This document shows positions 26,471 through 38,245 of a stretch of 64,000 bases of DNA, in pieces. The position numbers and the translations under genes are program-made. Source of the DNA: Nymphaea colorata (lineage: Eukaryota; Streptophyta; Magnoliopsida; Nymphaeales; Nymphaeaceae); assembly GCF_008831285.2 (NCBI RefSeq), contig NW_022204507.1:2172001-2236000 (forward strand), given 5' to 3'. The notes under the pieces were generated by a model, which was not told where the DNA came from, did no database searches, and saw nothing but the letters and a program-made list of their open reading frames with translations. Numbering within the stretch: the stretch's first letter is position 1; each line of letters begins with the position of its first letter.

Positions 26471-27888
26471 GTAGGGAACCGTTTTACACTGTTTGGTAAC
26501 CAATTTGGTCTCTTTTATGTGTGTCCCTCTCTATTCCTATGTCTTTATTTTTGTTATCAATCAAAGGGTTACATTGGAATTGGCCCTTAAGTGAAGAAGT
26601 TGGAAAGTGTTCATAACAATTGGCATGCTCAAAAATATAAGATAGACTCAGTTGCAAAACAATAAAAAGACTTAGATAATGATTAATGAACATTGACCCC
26701 TACTCAACCTCATTAACCTAGGACAAAAGGATAACGCTCTTTCCCTTCCCATTCCATGAGTTAGAAGTCATGCCACCTTAACCAATTGAGTAGCTCGGAC
26801 CATATCATGGCTGGGCCAAATAATCCATTCATTGTTGGCTATGAACATGTTCTCAAAAACATATAAAAGCTTCACAGACAGACCCAAGCTTGGGAATTTT
26901 CTTTAACAATTAACAAAAATCAAGGGGGGATACAAAAATTATTTCCTCATGAACTCAAGTTTTAAATGGAAAAGTCTACTGCAAACCCACATTTGAAATT
27001 TCAAATAAATAGACAAAATGGAATAAATTTTCAAACCTAAGAACCTTATTTTTTAACATAAAAAATTTTTGTTTCCAATTTTTGTATAAATGGGGCCGGA
27101 AAATGGGGCCATGCTCTGCCATCTATTGTTTGCGAGTCCTCCTATGACTCTAACCACTAGCGAGGTCACCAACAGCACTCTGCTGGTCAAGCCCATGGCT
27201 TTTTCTCACTCGATTTGTCCTCATTCTAAGGCTTTCAACATGTGAAAAGCCATGGCTTTTTCTCACTCGATTTGTCCTCATTCTAAGGCTTTCAACATTC
27301 ACATGTTGAATCTTAGCCGAACAAAGACTTTCTCCCTCTTATGTAAGGGATAGCAAGGGAGGCTACACAAGTGCAACACCCTTATTGATTCTCTTTCTTT
27401 TCCTTTTAATATCTATTATAGGTTTAAAGAACCTTGCTACAGAGTCACAATATAGGAGGTAAATGAGAGAGACATAACCAAATATTAACTTACACGGTTT
27501 CAGCCTAAGTATGTCTTAAGTCTACAATACATCTTCACTAACTAGTCTTCCAACTTTGGATAAAATAGTGAGTGGTATAACTCTTATTTTGTGTGAGTCT
27601 AAGTTTACAAAAATGTACAGTAAGCCCATTTAGCTTTTGATAATTTTTTTTTCCTTATAAGATATGTGATCCAACATTTTCCTTTTAGATTTGATATGAT
27701 TTCTAATTTTAAAAGCACAAACTTCTTTTTATTTTATACAAGTTTATCAATAAATTTGTCACTCTTCTCTCTATTTTATATATATTTTTTTTTGCCTCCC
27801 ACGGGTTAAGTTTGCCACCGTCACTCACTCCCTTTTCCTAATTGTCTGTAATTTTTCTTTCGTCTGTTCTCTAGTGTCCCCTTGTAAG
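26471..27888. other. Spacer between LINE and copia D1
   Basis: AT-rich except for the tandem duplication at 27194-27298. No coding family was recognised. If D1 keeps a 3' LTR it should be near the upper part of this stretch, but I could not find its partner copy. Confidence 0.3.
27194..27298. repeat. Perfect 48-bp direct repeat with 9-bp spacer
   Basis: The 48 bases starting CATGGCTTTTTCTCACTCGA occur identically at 27194-27241 and 27251-27298. CAACATGTGAA at the first copy's edge is answered by TTCACATGTTG just after the second, an inverted pair of the kind left by template switching. Confidence 0.95.
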
Positions 27889-29681
27889 CTAATCTCCTTG
27901 ACATGCATCTTGTTGACTAGCATAACAAATTGCGGCCCTAAGATATCTACTGCTTGTTTCTTTGAGTTTATAAGCTAAATTTCTATTTCTCCTTGTGCAA
28001 CTCTTCATCTCACAAAGCGACCATCTACTTGTAAGTTGCATAAAGATTATTAGACTATATGAATGACCTACCATGCTTAATACTAAGTTCATGTGAACAC
28101 TATTTGATCGATAATGAATATGAAAGCCTTGCAGCAATGGCCTTGTGTTCTACATCCATCCTCAACTTGGCCATTGTTAGTAGTTTTGTAGTCCTCTGTG
28201 ATACCTGGATAGGCAAGATATTCTTGAGCTGATCTTGAGTCATTAAGGCAGTTTGCGCAATTGGGTTTAGGGAACATAAGCAGTTTAACAGTCTCCTATA
28301 TAAAATATTCCCTTAAGATATATTATGATCCGTTAAACATGTCTTAGTGATCTAGAGTAGGTGTTTATAAGAACTGATGAGTTTTTATTCAATACATCTG
28401 TCACATTTAGCCCACTGAACAAAATGTATTTTAAAGCTCCAGCTATACTCTTGTATAAAGTAGCACATGAAACTATTTTCCTTTGATGTGTGGATAATTT
28501 TCACATTAGCTGCAGCAACGTTGTTGACTAAATTTACTTGAAGTCGAATGTTTGTGAGAAATCTGTATATATTTCCTATGCAACAACACCATTCAATCAT
28601 TTTCATAAAGTATTTCAAAATCTAAAAAGAAATTTAGAGTGCTCAGATCTTTGATAGAAAATTCTTGAGAAAAGCTTTTAATAAGATTTGCATAAAGTAC
28701 TTTCCTGCCTACAAAGAAGTTTAAAGTTCCCAAATCTTTTATGGAAAATTATTGAGAAAAACTTTTAATAGGATTTGCTATAGCCTTCTTACTAGTAGAT
28801 AATACCACATAAATTAATACTAGTAATTTTTGTAGTTCTTAACAACAAATAAGTAAAAAAGAGTTAGCATTAGAATCATCAAAGCCAAGATTGAATAAAC
28901 AATCTTTGAGTCTATAAAACCACACACAAGGTGCACGTGTTAAGCCATTTAAGGCTTTGTTGTGATTAAACAATTAGTTGAAGGTGAGTTGGGGCTTTCG
29001 CCATCATGAGAAGATAATATAGGATGCCATTGTTTGGACACAAGTGTAGTTATAGAGGAAATAACCAAGACAAGTAAGTTGTTGGGTAGGTTGCAAATTT
29101 CTATTGCCCAAGGATATGTCACAAATTTTCTAAACATTTATTGTAGGCTTTGTATTACAATAGAGAAGGTTTGTCTCATTAAACATAAAATGTCTCACAA
29201 AAAATATATTATATGTCATAAGATTGTAATAGACAAATTACTTTTCTTTCCAATTAATACATAAGGGTAATATTTGGTTTTAAGCTTACAACAACACATT
29301 TCACCAAGATATGAAAAGTGTTTATAGCTTAATGCTTTCCAATGATCAATAGCAAGCTTCTTACCAAAAAAATATTCATATGATGGCTGGTTTCCTTGAT
29401 TTTTGTTAGGTAACACTTTTGTAATATTGTGTCATATCTGAAGCTGTATAAGAATGAGGGCAAGATATCCATTTTTCGATTTTCCCTTTTATCCAAAAAA
29501 ATTTAAAGATCTATGTTAACAAACTCACCACCACCATCACTATTTGATTTTTCATCCAATATGTTTCACTTTGAAATAAGTCAAAATTTGACTTTTGATT
29601 ACTAAATAGGAAATTTTAATTGAATTACTGAACAAATATTGAAGAGGAGCAAATAATACATGTTTTTTTTATTATTTTAAT
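27889..29681 (-). pseudogene. Copia element D1, 3' half (integrase end, RT and RNase H remains)
   Basis: This is the downstream half of an old Ty1/copia polyprotein gene on the minus strand. In transcription order there is an integrase segment with DGGGEFVN (about 29.51-29.56 kb), then the integrase C-terminal region PSYEYFFGKKLAI...YYPYVLIGKKS (29.22-29.42 kb). A reverse transcriptase end follows with FSIKDL.TLNFF (about 28.63-28.80 kb, present twice through a local duplication), then an RNase H segment ANCLNDSRSAQEYLAY (28.09-28.28 kb). Stops and frameshifts are frequent. The matching upstream half (gag to integrase start) lies at 34176-35420, on the far side of element D2, which has therefore split D1. 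Confidence 0.72.
28629..28790. repeat. Tandem duplication of about 92 bp inside the D1 reverse transcriptase
   Basis: The segment coding FSIKDL(G/S)TLNFF occurs twice: AGATCTTTGATAGAAAATTC near 28645 and AAATCTTTTATGGAAAATTA near 28734. Each is followed by TTGAGAAAA(G/A)CTTTTAATA. The normal reverse transcriptase has this motif once, so the copy arose after the element lost function. Confidence 0.75.
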
Positions 29682-29918
29682 TGTAACTATAAAATCAGAA
29701 TCGCTATTGTGAAAAATTGGGCACAAGTAAAACAAAGCTAAATAAGTAGTAGAGAATAACAGACAAGGCACTTTACAATTGAAACAAATCATATAGCAAT
29801 GTTATTATCTTAATTGAAAACTTCTACACAATAGCTTACCACTAGTTGGTGCTTTAATAGACATCAGCTGATAAACATACAATTATTAAGCTTATCATTA
29901 TGTCATACTACTCTAACA
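29682..29918 (-). repeat. D2 3' LTR
   Basis: Ends CTCTAACA on the plus strand next to the CTTCCCTT polypurine complement. Similar to 33794-34175 but carries an internal deletion. Confidence 0.7.
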
Positions 29919-29924
29919 CTTCCC

Positions 29925-32900
29925 TTATCATGGTAGAACTGAATTTTGCCAATGGCTTTTATAAATATGTCAGCTACCTAATTTTTTTTTACATGAACAT
30001 GGTTTTTGGCACACAAACCTGTAAGCTTATGTGTCAAATGACAATCAATCACTATACCTTTTGTACATTGATGAACACTAGATTTCTGGAGGTGAGAGTA
30101 GCTTGTTTATCACAATACGTATGAACTGATGAGCTTGAATATATTTTTAGAACGAGACTACTTTGCAACATGCATCAACCATGAAATGATATTTGACGTC
30201 AACCAAAGTTCTTGACACAATCAACTGTTTCTTTGTTTTCCAAGATATAATACTGCCACCTAAGAATAAATCACATAAACTTTTATCTAGAATTCATTTA
30301 TGCTTGGCATGAAAACGCCTTAACTGGGACAATCTTTTACGTGTATAACCACCTTTAGAGCAGCTTCCCAATTATTGTTGCAACGTTTTTCCATATAACT
30401 ATTGTTAGCATGTCAGACCATGTAATTGTTACGTTGCTTAGTTTCTTTAATAATCTCATACTTTGTATCGTCTATGATGTATTCTCAATCATTTTTAGGC
30501 AGATGTATGTGTTCTTCCATTGGTGTATCAACAAACTTTGCATCTATATGACAAGGGTTTTCAGTAATATCGAGAGCATACTTCCTTTGTGCTAAATAAA
30601 TTCCCTATTTTCTTCTTGCAAGTTCAAGACCTGAGAAAAATTTCAGTTTTCCCAAATCTTTCATATGCAGAAACTTAAGTAATTCTTGAAATAGTTGATC
30701 TCTTCATCCTTATTTCTTACAATGATAAAGTCATCTACGTGGACCAAGACAATAATAAAACTTTCACCTTTGGGTAGTGTGAATAGCAAGTAATTAACCT
30801 TTGATTATAGAAACCAATAGCTTGTAAGCACACTAGAGGAACTTGATAAACCAGTTTTGGGAAGCATATTAGAGTCTATAGGATAATTTGTTCAATTCAC
30901 AACTTCTATTTTTCCCTTGTTAGCCATATCCTTCAGGTAGAACAACTTCAAGCATGCCAACATGTAATAATGTATTGTAGACATTCATTGATGTGGGCTC
31001 CAATTCAATTTTGTGGAAATTGTAAGCATCTCACAAACACTAATTTGGTAACTAGTACATATGGTTCGTTATAGTTCAGCCCCTCTATTTGCCCATATCA
31101 TTTTAACAGTTCCATCTAATCTAAACTTCATCTTATATACCCACTTTCAACCAACTGATCGAACACTAGGTGGACAATTTGTAAGAGTCCATGTTCTCAT
31201 GTCCTCCAATGCTTTAGCTTAAGCTATCATCAATTAATGCTAGAACTTGTGCTTTACTACTTCAAAATATGATCGAGGTTAAGACAAATGTGAAACAATA
31301 AGCAGAGATGGTTCATAAGAGAAAACCTTTGAAAGGATACATAATTGGAAAACAGGATGCATGACCTCTTGTCAATGGCTATTTCCTTGATCATTGTTGT
31401 GAGCAATTTGAAGAGGTAGTTGGATGACTTTGCTTATTATTGCTAATGTCATAAACACTCTGTTTTAGGAACATATTTGTCTTTAAAGTTTGATCAGTAA
31501 TGGGGGGTGGAAGAAAAAAAATTTACGTTAATTTTATATTGATTGAAAATTAATATTTTCAATAAAACTTCTGTCAGTATTGAAATCATATACATTGTGT
31601 TTTTTGTTTAAAGCATACCTCCAAAAAATACATCTTTTTGATCTTTGATCAAATTTTGTTTATGTTTGATGACAGTTTCATAGTAGAGAAAACCAAAAAC
31701 TTGCAGTGAGTAAAAGCATTTTTTTTTAAAATAGCATTTGACATAGTATTTTTCCTTTCAATAGTGGAGTTGTTGCTCTATCTATAAAACAAATTGTTGT
31801 TAGAATACATTTTTCCCAAAATCTCATAGATAAATTTATGTGAAATCTTAATGAATGAGCTATATCTTAAATGTATTGTTGTTTCTTTTTCACAACACTA
31901 TTCTACTGGGGTGTATAGTGGCAACTAAGTTCATGGATGACACCTTTTTCAGCAAAAAAATCCTTAAGTTCTTGGTTTCAGAATTCTGTGCCACTACCAG
32001 ACTTGACTTTTAAGATGTCAACTTTGCGTTGGATATTCAAAAACTTGAAAAAAATTCACAGTTTAGATTTGTTTTCATATTTATGCTTTGTAGAAAGTAT
32101 CAACAATGCACGAATGATCATCTACAATACTAATGAAATAGTGTAAGTTAGTTATGGATGAGAAGGAGTTAAGTCCCCATAGGTAAATATGTAAGAGTTC
32201 AAGCAGTTTTCATTGATATACAAATAGAAGTGCAAGGTAATCTTGTTTTCTTAGTAATTGAACAAACATAACAAGTATTTTGATTTAGTCTTATATTTTG
32301 ATCATAAATAGAGAATATTTTGTGTCCTAATATCCTACGCTAGCATTCACTACTCAAGCAAAATGAAAAAAAGTGGCCAAACTGACAAATGTTATGCTTT
32401 TTCAGGTAATAGAGCCCTTTTCTGACTTCAAACCAAGCTGACCATCATTTTAGTTTCCAGGTCATATAAAACACATTTAAGCACATCAAATGAAACAAAA
32501 AATTTTGAGGCTTCAACCAGTTTTGTGATAGAAATAAAATTGAATTTGAATTGCGGTGCATAATAGACATTATTAAGAACCAAAACGAGGATTAATGATG
32601 ACATTTCCATGACAAAGAGCATCAGTGCTTCGATTAGGATTAATGATGACATTATATGGATGATTGAGACATGATATGGAGCAAATCATGTAATTACTCG
32701 CTCTATTATTGATAATCTAAGGGTTTATGGGTCTATGATATACTAGCTAGACTTGCAAGAGGCATGGTATATCATTTTTCGAACAACTGCAATAGTCAAT
32801 TGTACTTGTCCGAAGTGATGGAGGGTGTAGCACTTTCCTTGCCACCAAACGAATTTGTTGACAACGTTGAAACAAAGTTTGCAGTGGCATTATAAATAAT

Positions 32901-33780
32901 TGTGGAATTTTCATCATATCTCATGTCAGGGTTTGATTTAGATACATTCACATTTGATGGATGGTTGTGCAACTTGAAGCAATGGTCATGAATATGGCAT
33001 TTGATACAATATTAAGAACATATCAATTATCATCGACAAGTATCTTCACCTTTTGGTTCTTGGAATCACCCCTTAGAAACTGCACCGCCCATTATTTTTA
33101 TTGAATTTCAAATTTTTTTTCATTGCCCCCTACAAAAATACTAGAAGAGAATCATATGAGGCCAACTCATCCTAGTTGGCCTTGAATTTCATGTAGTATG
33201 CTGATATAGAAAATGCATCTTCATTAATCTTACTAATCACAATCTTAATTTGAAATTTGTGTGGTACTTTGGTAAAAACATTCTTCAAAATATAATTGTA
33301 CTTTTCACTCTATGGAAGTATGTATAACACTATCTTCTATTTTATGAGATAATGAGTTGATGATCTAGAACAAGAGCATACAATTGTAATAAGATCTCAA
33401 TGGAAAATTTAGAGAAAAAACTTCAAGCATAGGCAATGAACCATTAATGAATGATATTTTGTTCTTAGTGGCAAGTGCCATTATCATTGGCCATGTCCAA
33501 GTGCCATAGCTATTACCACTGAGATGCTAATTCACCAACAAATCTCATAGGTTGTCCAAATGATGCATCAAATAAGGGATGTCAAATGTTGATGTCAGAC
33601 AAAGTATTTGAACTGGAGGTGATTGAGTTTTCTCTAGTAAGTGAATTCATATTTGCATTTGTTTTTGCCATATGTTGACCAAGATGAAAGTGCAAGCAGG
33701 GATGACCAGATGATGATCAGTAAATAACCACATAGCGGTCAGTAAGAGACCAAGATCATGATCAAAGAAAAAGTGCTTAG
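29925..33780 (-). pseudogene. D2 gag-pol remains
   Basis: Reading down the minus strand, a gag-like region (about 32.9-33.7 kb) comes first. The protease/linker end follows with NNVYYAPQFKFNFISITKLV (32.43-32.65 kb). The integrase has SGSGTEF, FFAEKGVIHELSC and YTPVEY (about 31.87-32.02 kb), where relatives read a DNGGEF-like box, HQ.SC and YTPQQN. The reverse transcriptase includes VLVHVDDFIIVRN (about 30.72-30.76 kb), the YVDD box as HVDD. The RNase H end has an ADIF.KAIGK segment (about 29.93-30.1 kb), and IDCHL (about 30.03 kb) is the usual sequence shortly before the copia 3' end. Stops and frameshifts occur throughout, so nothing here is translatable as a polyprotein. Confidence 0.72.
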
Positions 33781-33793
33781 AGATCTGATACAA
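33781..33793 (-). other. D2 primer-binding site (tRNA-Met type)
   Basis: AGATCTGATACAA matches 10 of 13 positions of the complement of the usual copia primer-binding site and directly adjoins the 5' LTR. Confidence 0.65.
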
Positions 33794-34175
33794 TAATAAA
33801 ATCAAAACTACGTATGGTGGAAAACAAAGCACAAGTAAAACAGAGAGAAATAGGGTATTAGAGCAAAACCAAAAGCACATACACATGCGATGGAGAGACT
33901 AAAATAGCACTTCCCTAGTTACTAAACTCTTATAGTGTGCAAGAAGTTTGTTGAGAAGAATCAAATGATATCTGTCCTAATTACAATAAGTGCCCTTATA
34001 AATTATTAATAAAACTATTTTTTGCTATTTACAATTAAATTTATCTGCTGGTAATGATCCTTATCTTAATAGAAAATATTCTGCACAATAGTTCTCCACT
34101 ACCAAGTCCCTCTAGAGATTACAGCAGATGAACAAACTTTCACGTAACTTCTGATTGTGCCACAGCAGGTTAACA
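33794..34175 (-). repeat. D2 5' LTR
   Basis: Adjoins the primer-binding site and ends GTTAACA. Similar to the 3' LTR at 29682-29918. Confidence 0.7.
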
Positions 34176-35420
34176 ATTACAAGTCCTCATAGGTCTACAT
34201 GCATTATTTAGAAAGGAAAAATTCTAAATATGCTTAAAGATTTGAAATGGCAAACGACCACATTTTGTAAGAAGGCCATTAAAACATATTTCTGTATTTT
34301 GTTTTTTGCCTTCAAAATAACGTCATCATTTCTCAACAGATTCATCACATAATTACTAGCCTATCTTGATCTATCATGCCACAGAAAATTTGAAATTGTA
34401 ATATGACAAGAACTAGCAAATAAAGATTCAAACTTATGGGATTGGTCCACTTTATTCCAGCCACTTGCCCGTTTATCCATTAGCTAGACATACATTTTTT
34501 CTTTACCGCTTCCCCTCTCCAAACTGCATTTTCTTGTTCATCTCATCCTTAACCTAAAGAAAATAGATTTGTTAACTCAGTATTGCACTTCTTACCTTTG
34601 CATATATTAGATATGGATAGAAGATTTTACTTTATTTCTAAAACATGGTCATGGGTTAATAGAAACCTCTTATTTTTTAATTGATTTGCCTTAATTTGCC
34701 ATTGGGGCATGCACATCATTGCCTACCATGACACCAACTAAACCAAAACACTCATATTTGGCATCAAACATATAGACCTAAAGTCGCAACATGATGCACA
34801 GTACTTGTATTTGGATGCCATTGATTGACTTGCCTTGACTTCGTAGTCATTTCCATGAACGCCTCTAGTAAATTCTAGCAATCTTGGCCATTTAATTCCT
34901 CCTACCACATAATTCACCAATTACTTGACTTTTATATCCATAATGAACTTGGATATATACCTTGTCCTACACTCTAGACTCATTTATCACCTCTACTACA
35001 ACCTCTACCTTTGCCAAGGTCACACCTATTTTGAGCAAAGAACGCAACTATTGATGACCCACTTGCTGGTTGCGGATTTCCATTGAAGAGTTCCAAACAC
35101 TTCTCTTGATTTATGTGAATATCATGTATTTCCCAGAATGAGGGAAGAGATTTGAAGTTGTCATCGTTATGACAAAACCTTTATATTTGTTTCCTAAGGC
35201 ACTATGTACATGCATATATAACTAAGTCATCCTCCTTTATAACTTCAACAACTAAACTAAGTGAATCAGTTTGAAACATCAAATGGTTGAGAAAGTCACC
35301 CACGGATTCTTCACACTTAGACACATTTTAGCAATCGTGGTTGAGCTGAAGAATTTGTAAATTGGATTCTGAGACAAATGCTTTCTCAAGGAATATAAGG
35401 CTTGTGATGGATAATTTGGC
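34176..35420 (-). pseudogene. Copia element D1, 5' half (gag, zinc-knuckle linker, integrase start)
   Basis: Minus strand, in order: a UBN2-type gag stretch (about 35.07-35.42 kb) with LQILQLNHDC, SVGDFLNHLMFQTDSL and EDDLVIYACT; a basic Gly/Arg linker with AFFAQNRCDLGKGRG (about 34.99-35.05 kb); the GAG-pre-integrase motif LWHDRL.ASNYVMNLL, the copia WHxRLGH box with damage (about 34.33-34.40 kb); and an integrase N-terminal part (about 34.18-34.30 kb) ending near a MHVDL.G segment, the usual HxDxWG. The coding order then breaks at the D2 LTR and resumes at 29.58 kb. No 5' LTR could be identified above 35.4 kb. Confidence 0.7.
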
Positions 35421-36709
35421 TGAGCACCAATTCTTTTCCATTACATTTTCTTTTTTGACTTGATTGCGGATTGCATTTGACATTTTTGAATGATGTGCTT
35501 TGATCATTTTTCACTTCATGTTTAATCAACTAACCCTTAACATCATGATCAACCTCATTATATGCTTGATAAACACTACCGACTTCAGCCTGATCATCAG
35601 TCCTTTTACAGAATTTGATGCATTATCTTGGGAACGATGTGATCTTATCATAGTATATCTGCATATACACTTATATCTGCATTGTCATTGAATTATAATA
35701 TGAATAAAATACAAGCACACCTTCACTTGGGGGCACTATGTACACAAGTTATACTAAGCATATTACCTCATATTTGAGCAGTTTGGCCTATATATCAACC
35801 AAAATAAGAGTCATCTTCAACATATCTGCCGTTGCAATTAATCTTTCCCACTTTCACTTCCTACTTTAGGTTTAGATTCCAACACACTCCCCCTTGTCAG
35901 CCTTTCTCTCATGTGGCCTCTCCCTTCGCTCCTTTTCCGCGCATTCCCTTCAGCATCACCAAGTCAGGTAGGTCTCCTCATCATATGGATAATTTTGAAA
36001 CGCGAGAACGGATTAGGATCACAGAAATGAATGCTATATATGCCATTTCGCAGTGTCTTTGCATTGAACCCGCGTATACTAACTTCCCACATACCATTAT
36101 CTTCCCTTTTCATCCCCGTCCATGAAATAACAACTTCAGTTTTTAGGAAAAGCTCAAGAATTTTCTCGGACATCCCAGTTTCGTGAACGAACAACATTTC
36201 CATAAGCTAATTGACCTGCGGCAGCATGTGAGGAGGCACTCCTATACTAGTTAACCTCTGCAAATCGTCATATTCCTATTTCTCCCCCACGCATGAAAGA
36301 ACGACTACAGTCTTCCGGAAAGGGTTGGAATATTTTCCAACCATCATTAATTTCCAATATTGATAGGACGCTAACTTTTCATATCTTATAAGACACTGGG
36401 GACTCGTTTCTTACCTTCAGACGTACCCAGTTTCAATATCCACCTACAGGATGCCTTTGTTGGTGTTTGGCATTCAGAAAATAGTTAGCCTTTAGAAAGA
36501 GCTCTTGCATTTTCTAGTGGAGAAAAATGCATTTTCATGCTCTACTTTTCAAACAGGATTCCATCAATATATATCTAATCTGGTCGATTGAATGTTTGTC
36601 GTGAAGCTTTGGCTTAGGTTTAAAACGTATGAGGGACAGAAGTAGGGCCTTATTACATGACTGGAAAAAGGAAAATAAAGGCCCCAATTGGTAACTAATA
36701 TGCCCCACA
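35421..36709. other. Unassigned spacer
   Basis: No domain or repeat was recognised. D1's 5' LTR might lie in the lower part but has no detectable second copy. Confidence 0.3.
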
Positions 36710-37156
36710 TTAGTCTGCTTCATTTAAAACATCGAATTGTACTGTAAAATTGAACTGACCAATATGTACTGAAGCCCCAACAGTCAGCATTGAAAGAGCT
36801 CCAAAAAGGGCCATGGTGGAGACCAGTAGAATGGGCTGCTGGAACTTCGTCGGCACACGCTCACCTGCGACATCTTATTCTCGTTATTCTTTCTCGGGTT
36901 GTACATCGGAGAAGAAAAGTACTGAATAGTTGATATTAACACAACCATGAACGAGGTCCACAGACAAGAAAGTGAAAGCACTGCCCACCTACGTAGTAAA
37001 GGAAGAGGGAGATGACAATTCCCGCTGCAGTTAAGGTCATGCAGAAGACGTGGGAAAGGGACTGGGCTGGGAAAACCGACGTGTTGATAAGAGCAAGCCC
37101 TATCACCACATTCAGCTTAGCCATGCAGCTTCGTGAAGGCGTCACACCCCCTTCAA
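36710..37156 (-). CDS. Possible host membrane-protein gene, last two exons
   Basis: Two minus-strand exons join in frame across a canonical 124-bp GT-AG intron: exon 37156-36989 and exon 36864 to a TAA at 36710-36712. The junction creates YYVGERVPTKF. The protein has an ATG inside the first exon (MAKLNVVIGLALIN) and two strongly hydrophobic segments, about VFCMTLTAAGIVISLFLYY and ILLVSTMALFGALSMLTVG, separated by a charged loop, so it looks like an integral membrane protein. A CAAAAG acceptor at 37157 and a GTGAGA donor near 37285 suggest upstream exons in the GC-rich region up to 37667. I do not recognise the family. The open frame, hydrophobicity pattern and intron make it one of the better host-gene candidates in the window, but chance cannot be excluded. 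Confidence 0.42.
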
Positions 37157-37285
37157 CTTTTGGACAAATTAAATGAGAAGCTTTCAGAAAGAAGCAATTC
37201 ACAATGAGAGAAAGAGAAAACTTTGGGAGGAAGCAATCGACAAGCAGGAGCGATGCATGGAGTGGCTGTGGCTGGTGAGTCTCAC

Positions 37286-37667
37286 CATCCGATTGTGGGG
37301 CCGATGTCGGTGCAGGCTGCCGGCTCCTAATTCGGCATACTCCCAACTCAACGTCTATCTCCGTCGTCTTGGCCGATGTTCCGGCGACTTCGTCTTACCC
37401 ATCCACCTCTAAGGCCTCCTCTGGGCGGATCTCAAAGGACAGGTCCTCGAATGCACCCGATGGAGATACCAGAGGATTAGGAATTGGAGGGTTCTCCCTG
37501 TTCTCTTCTGGATTACCAGAACTCGGTTCAAAGAGGCATCCCAAGCCCTGGACGAACGTAATGGGACGACATCCATATCTTCCCTCTGCGTTCTTATTCT
37601 CAATGGCAAGGAAGTGAGCAAAGAACTGCCGATTTAACAAAAGCCGGCAATTTCGGGGAAATTTCAT
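37286..37667 (-). other. GC-rich candidate 5' exon region of the 36.7-37.2 kb gene
   Basis: Higher GC than its surroundings. The minus strand is open from 37667 to 37395 (starts MKFPRNCRLL, includes NPEENRENPPIPNPL and FEIRPEEALEVDG) and ends at a GGGTAAGAC that can also be read as a splice donor. The plus strand is open too (37369-37617, MADVPATSSYP). The strand that codes, if either does, cannot be chosen from sequence alone. Confidence 0.3.
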
Positions 37668-38015
37668 GACGGGTCGATCGTCGTCAGGTATATGGTGTCA
37701 AAAGTCACACGACTCACGTCTGCAGTGCGAAGGTCGACGTAAATGTGTAAATTTTATTTTACTTGTATATATACACGGGTAGGTGTCGTCGCATATATTT
37801 TTCAAGTCAGCTTTTCAATTCCAGACGTGAATCTTATGAGGATAAAAAATTTCGTGTGTTTTAAAGGACGCGGGTCTGGTGGTAACTATTATTTACAATT
37901 TGGGGCCTATATCTTACGATATTCAGCCAAAATCACGCCTACACTTGACATTAATGCCACAGCGAACAGCGAAGGCTTAGCTTCAGGGGTTAAGGAATGT
38001 CACTTCTAAACATAA

Positions 38016-38148
38016 CTGGGATGTCAATGCCAAGGGATAGGATTTGAATAGATATTATCATATCTGGTTTTTTAGATATTCATAGATTCAGATCTGAACT
38101 CAGATTCGGATGTGAATGAAAGAACTTATATTTCATATGCAAATCTAA

Positions 38149-38195
<47 letters not shown>

Positions 38196-38245
38196 CCCAC
38201 ATCCAAATTCAGAATTTGGATTTTGAATATCCAACTTAAGATCTA
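38016..38245. mobile_element. Partial MITE of the TAGGGAT(A/G) family, interrupted by a microsatellite
   Basis: Resembles the left half of the complete MITE at 54640-55068: TGGGATGTCAATG start, then ATCATATCTG.TTTTTT.GATATTCA and ATTCAGATC(T/C)GAA. A TA/CA microsatellite (38153-38195) sits inside it. The right terminus is not recognisable. Confidence 0.55.
38153..38195. repeat. (TA)n(CA)n compound microsatellite
   Basis: About 15 TA units running into CA units. Confidence 0.93.

Larger units (their letters stand above)
29682..34175 (-). mobile_element. Copia LTR retrotransposon D2 inserted into D1
   Basis: Left LTR (3' LTR of this minus-strand element) about 29682-29918; right LTR (5' LTR) about 33794-34175. 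They share ATAAAATCA.AA, GGGCACAAGTAAAAC against AAGCACAAGTAAAAC, and TTATCTTAAT.GAAAA..TCT.CACAATAG. A primer-binding site of the copia tRNA-Met type lies at 33781-33793 (AGATCTGATACAA against the canonical GGCTCTGATACCA complement), and a polypurine tract is at about 29919-29927. The 3' LTR is about 145 bp shorter through deletion. The interior encodes gag, protease, integrase, reverse transcriptase and RNase H in order. No exact 5-bp target duplication was confirmed. Confidence 0.75.
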
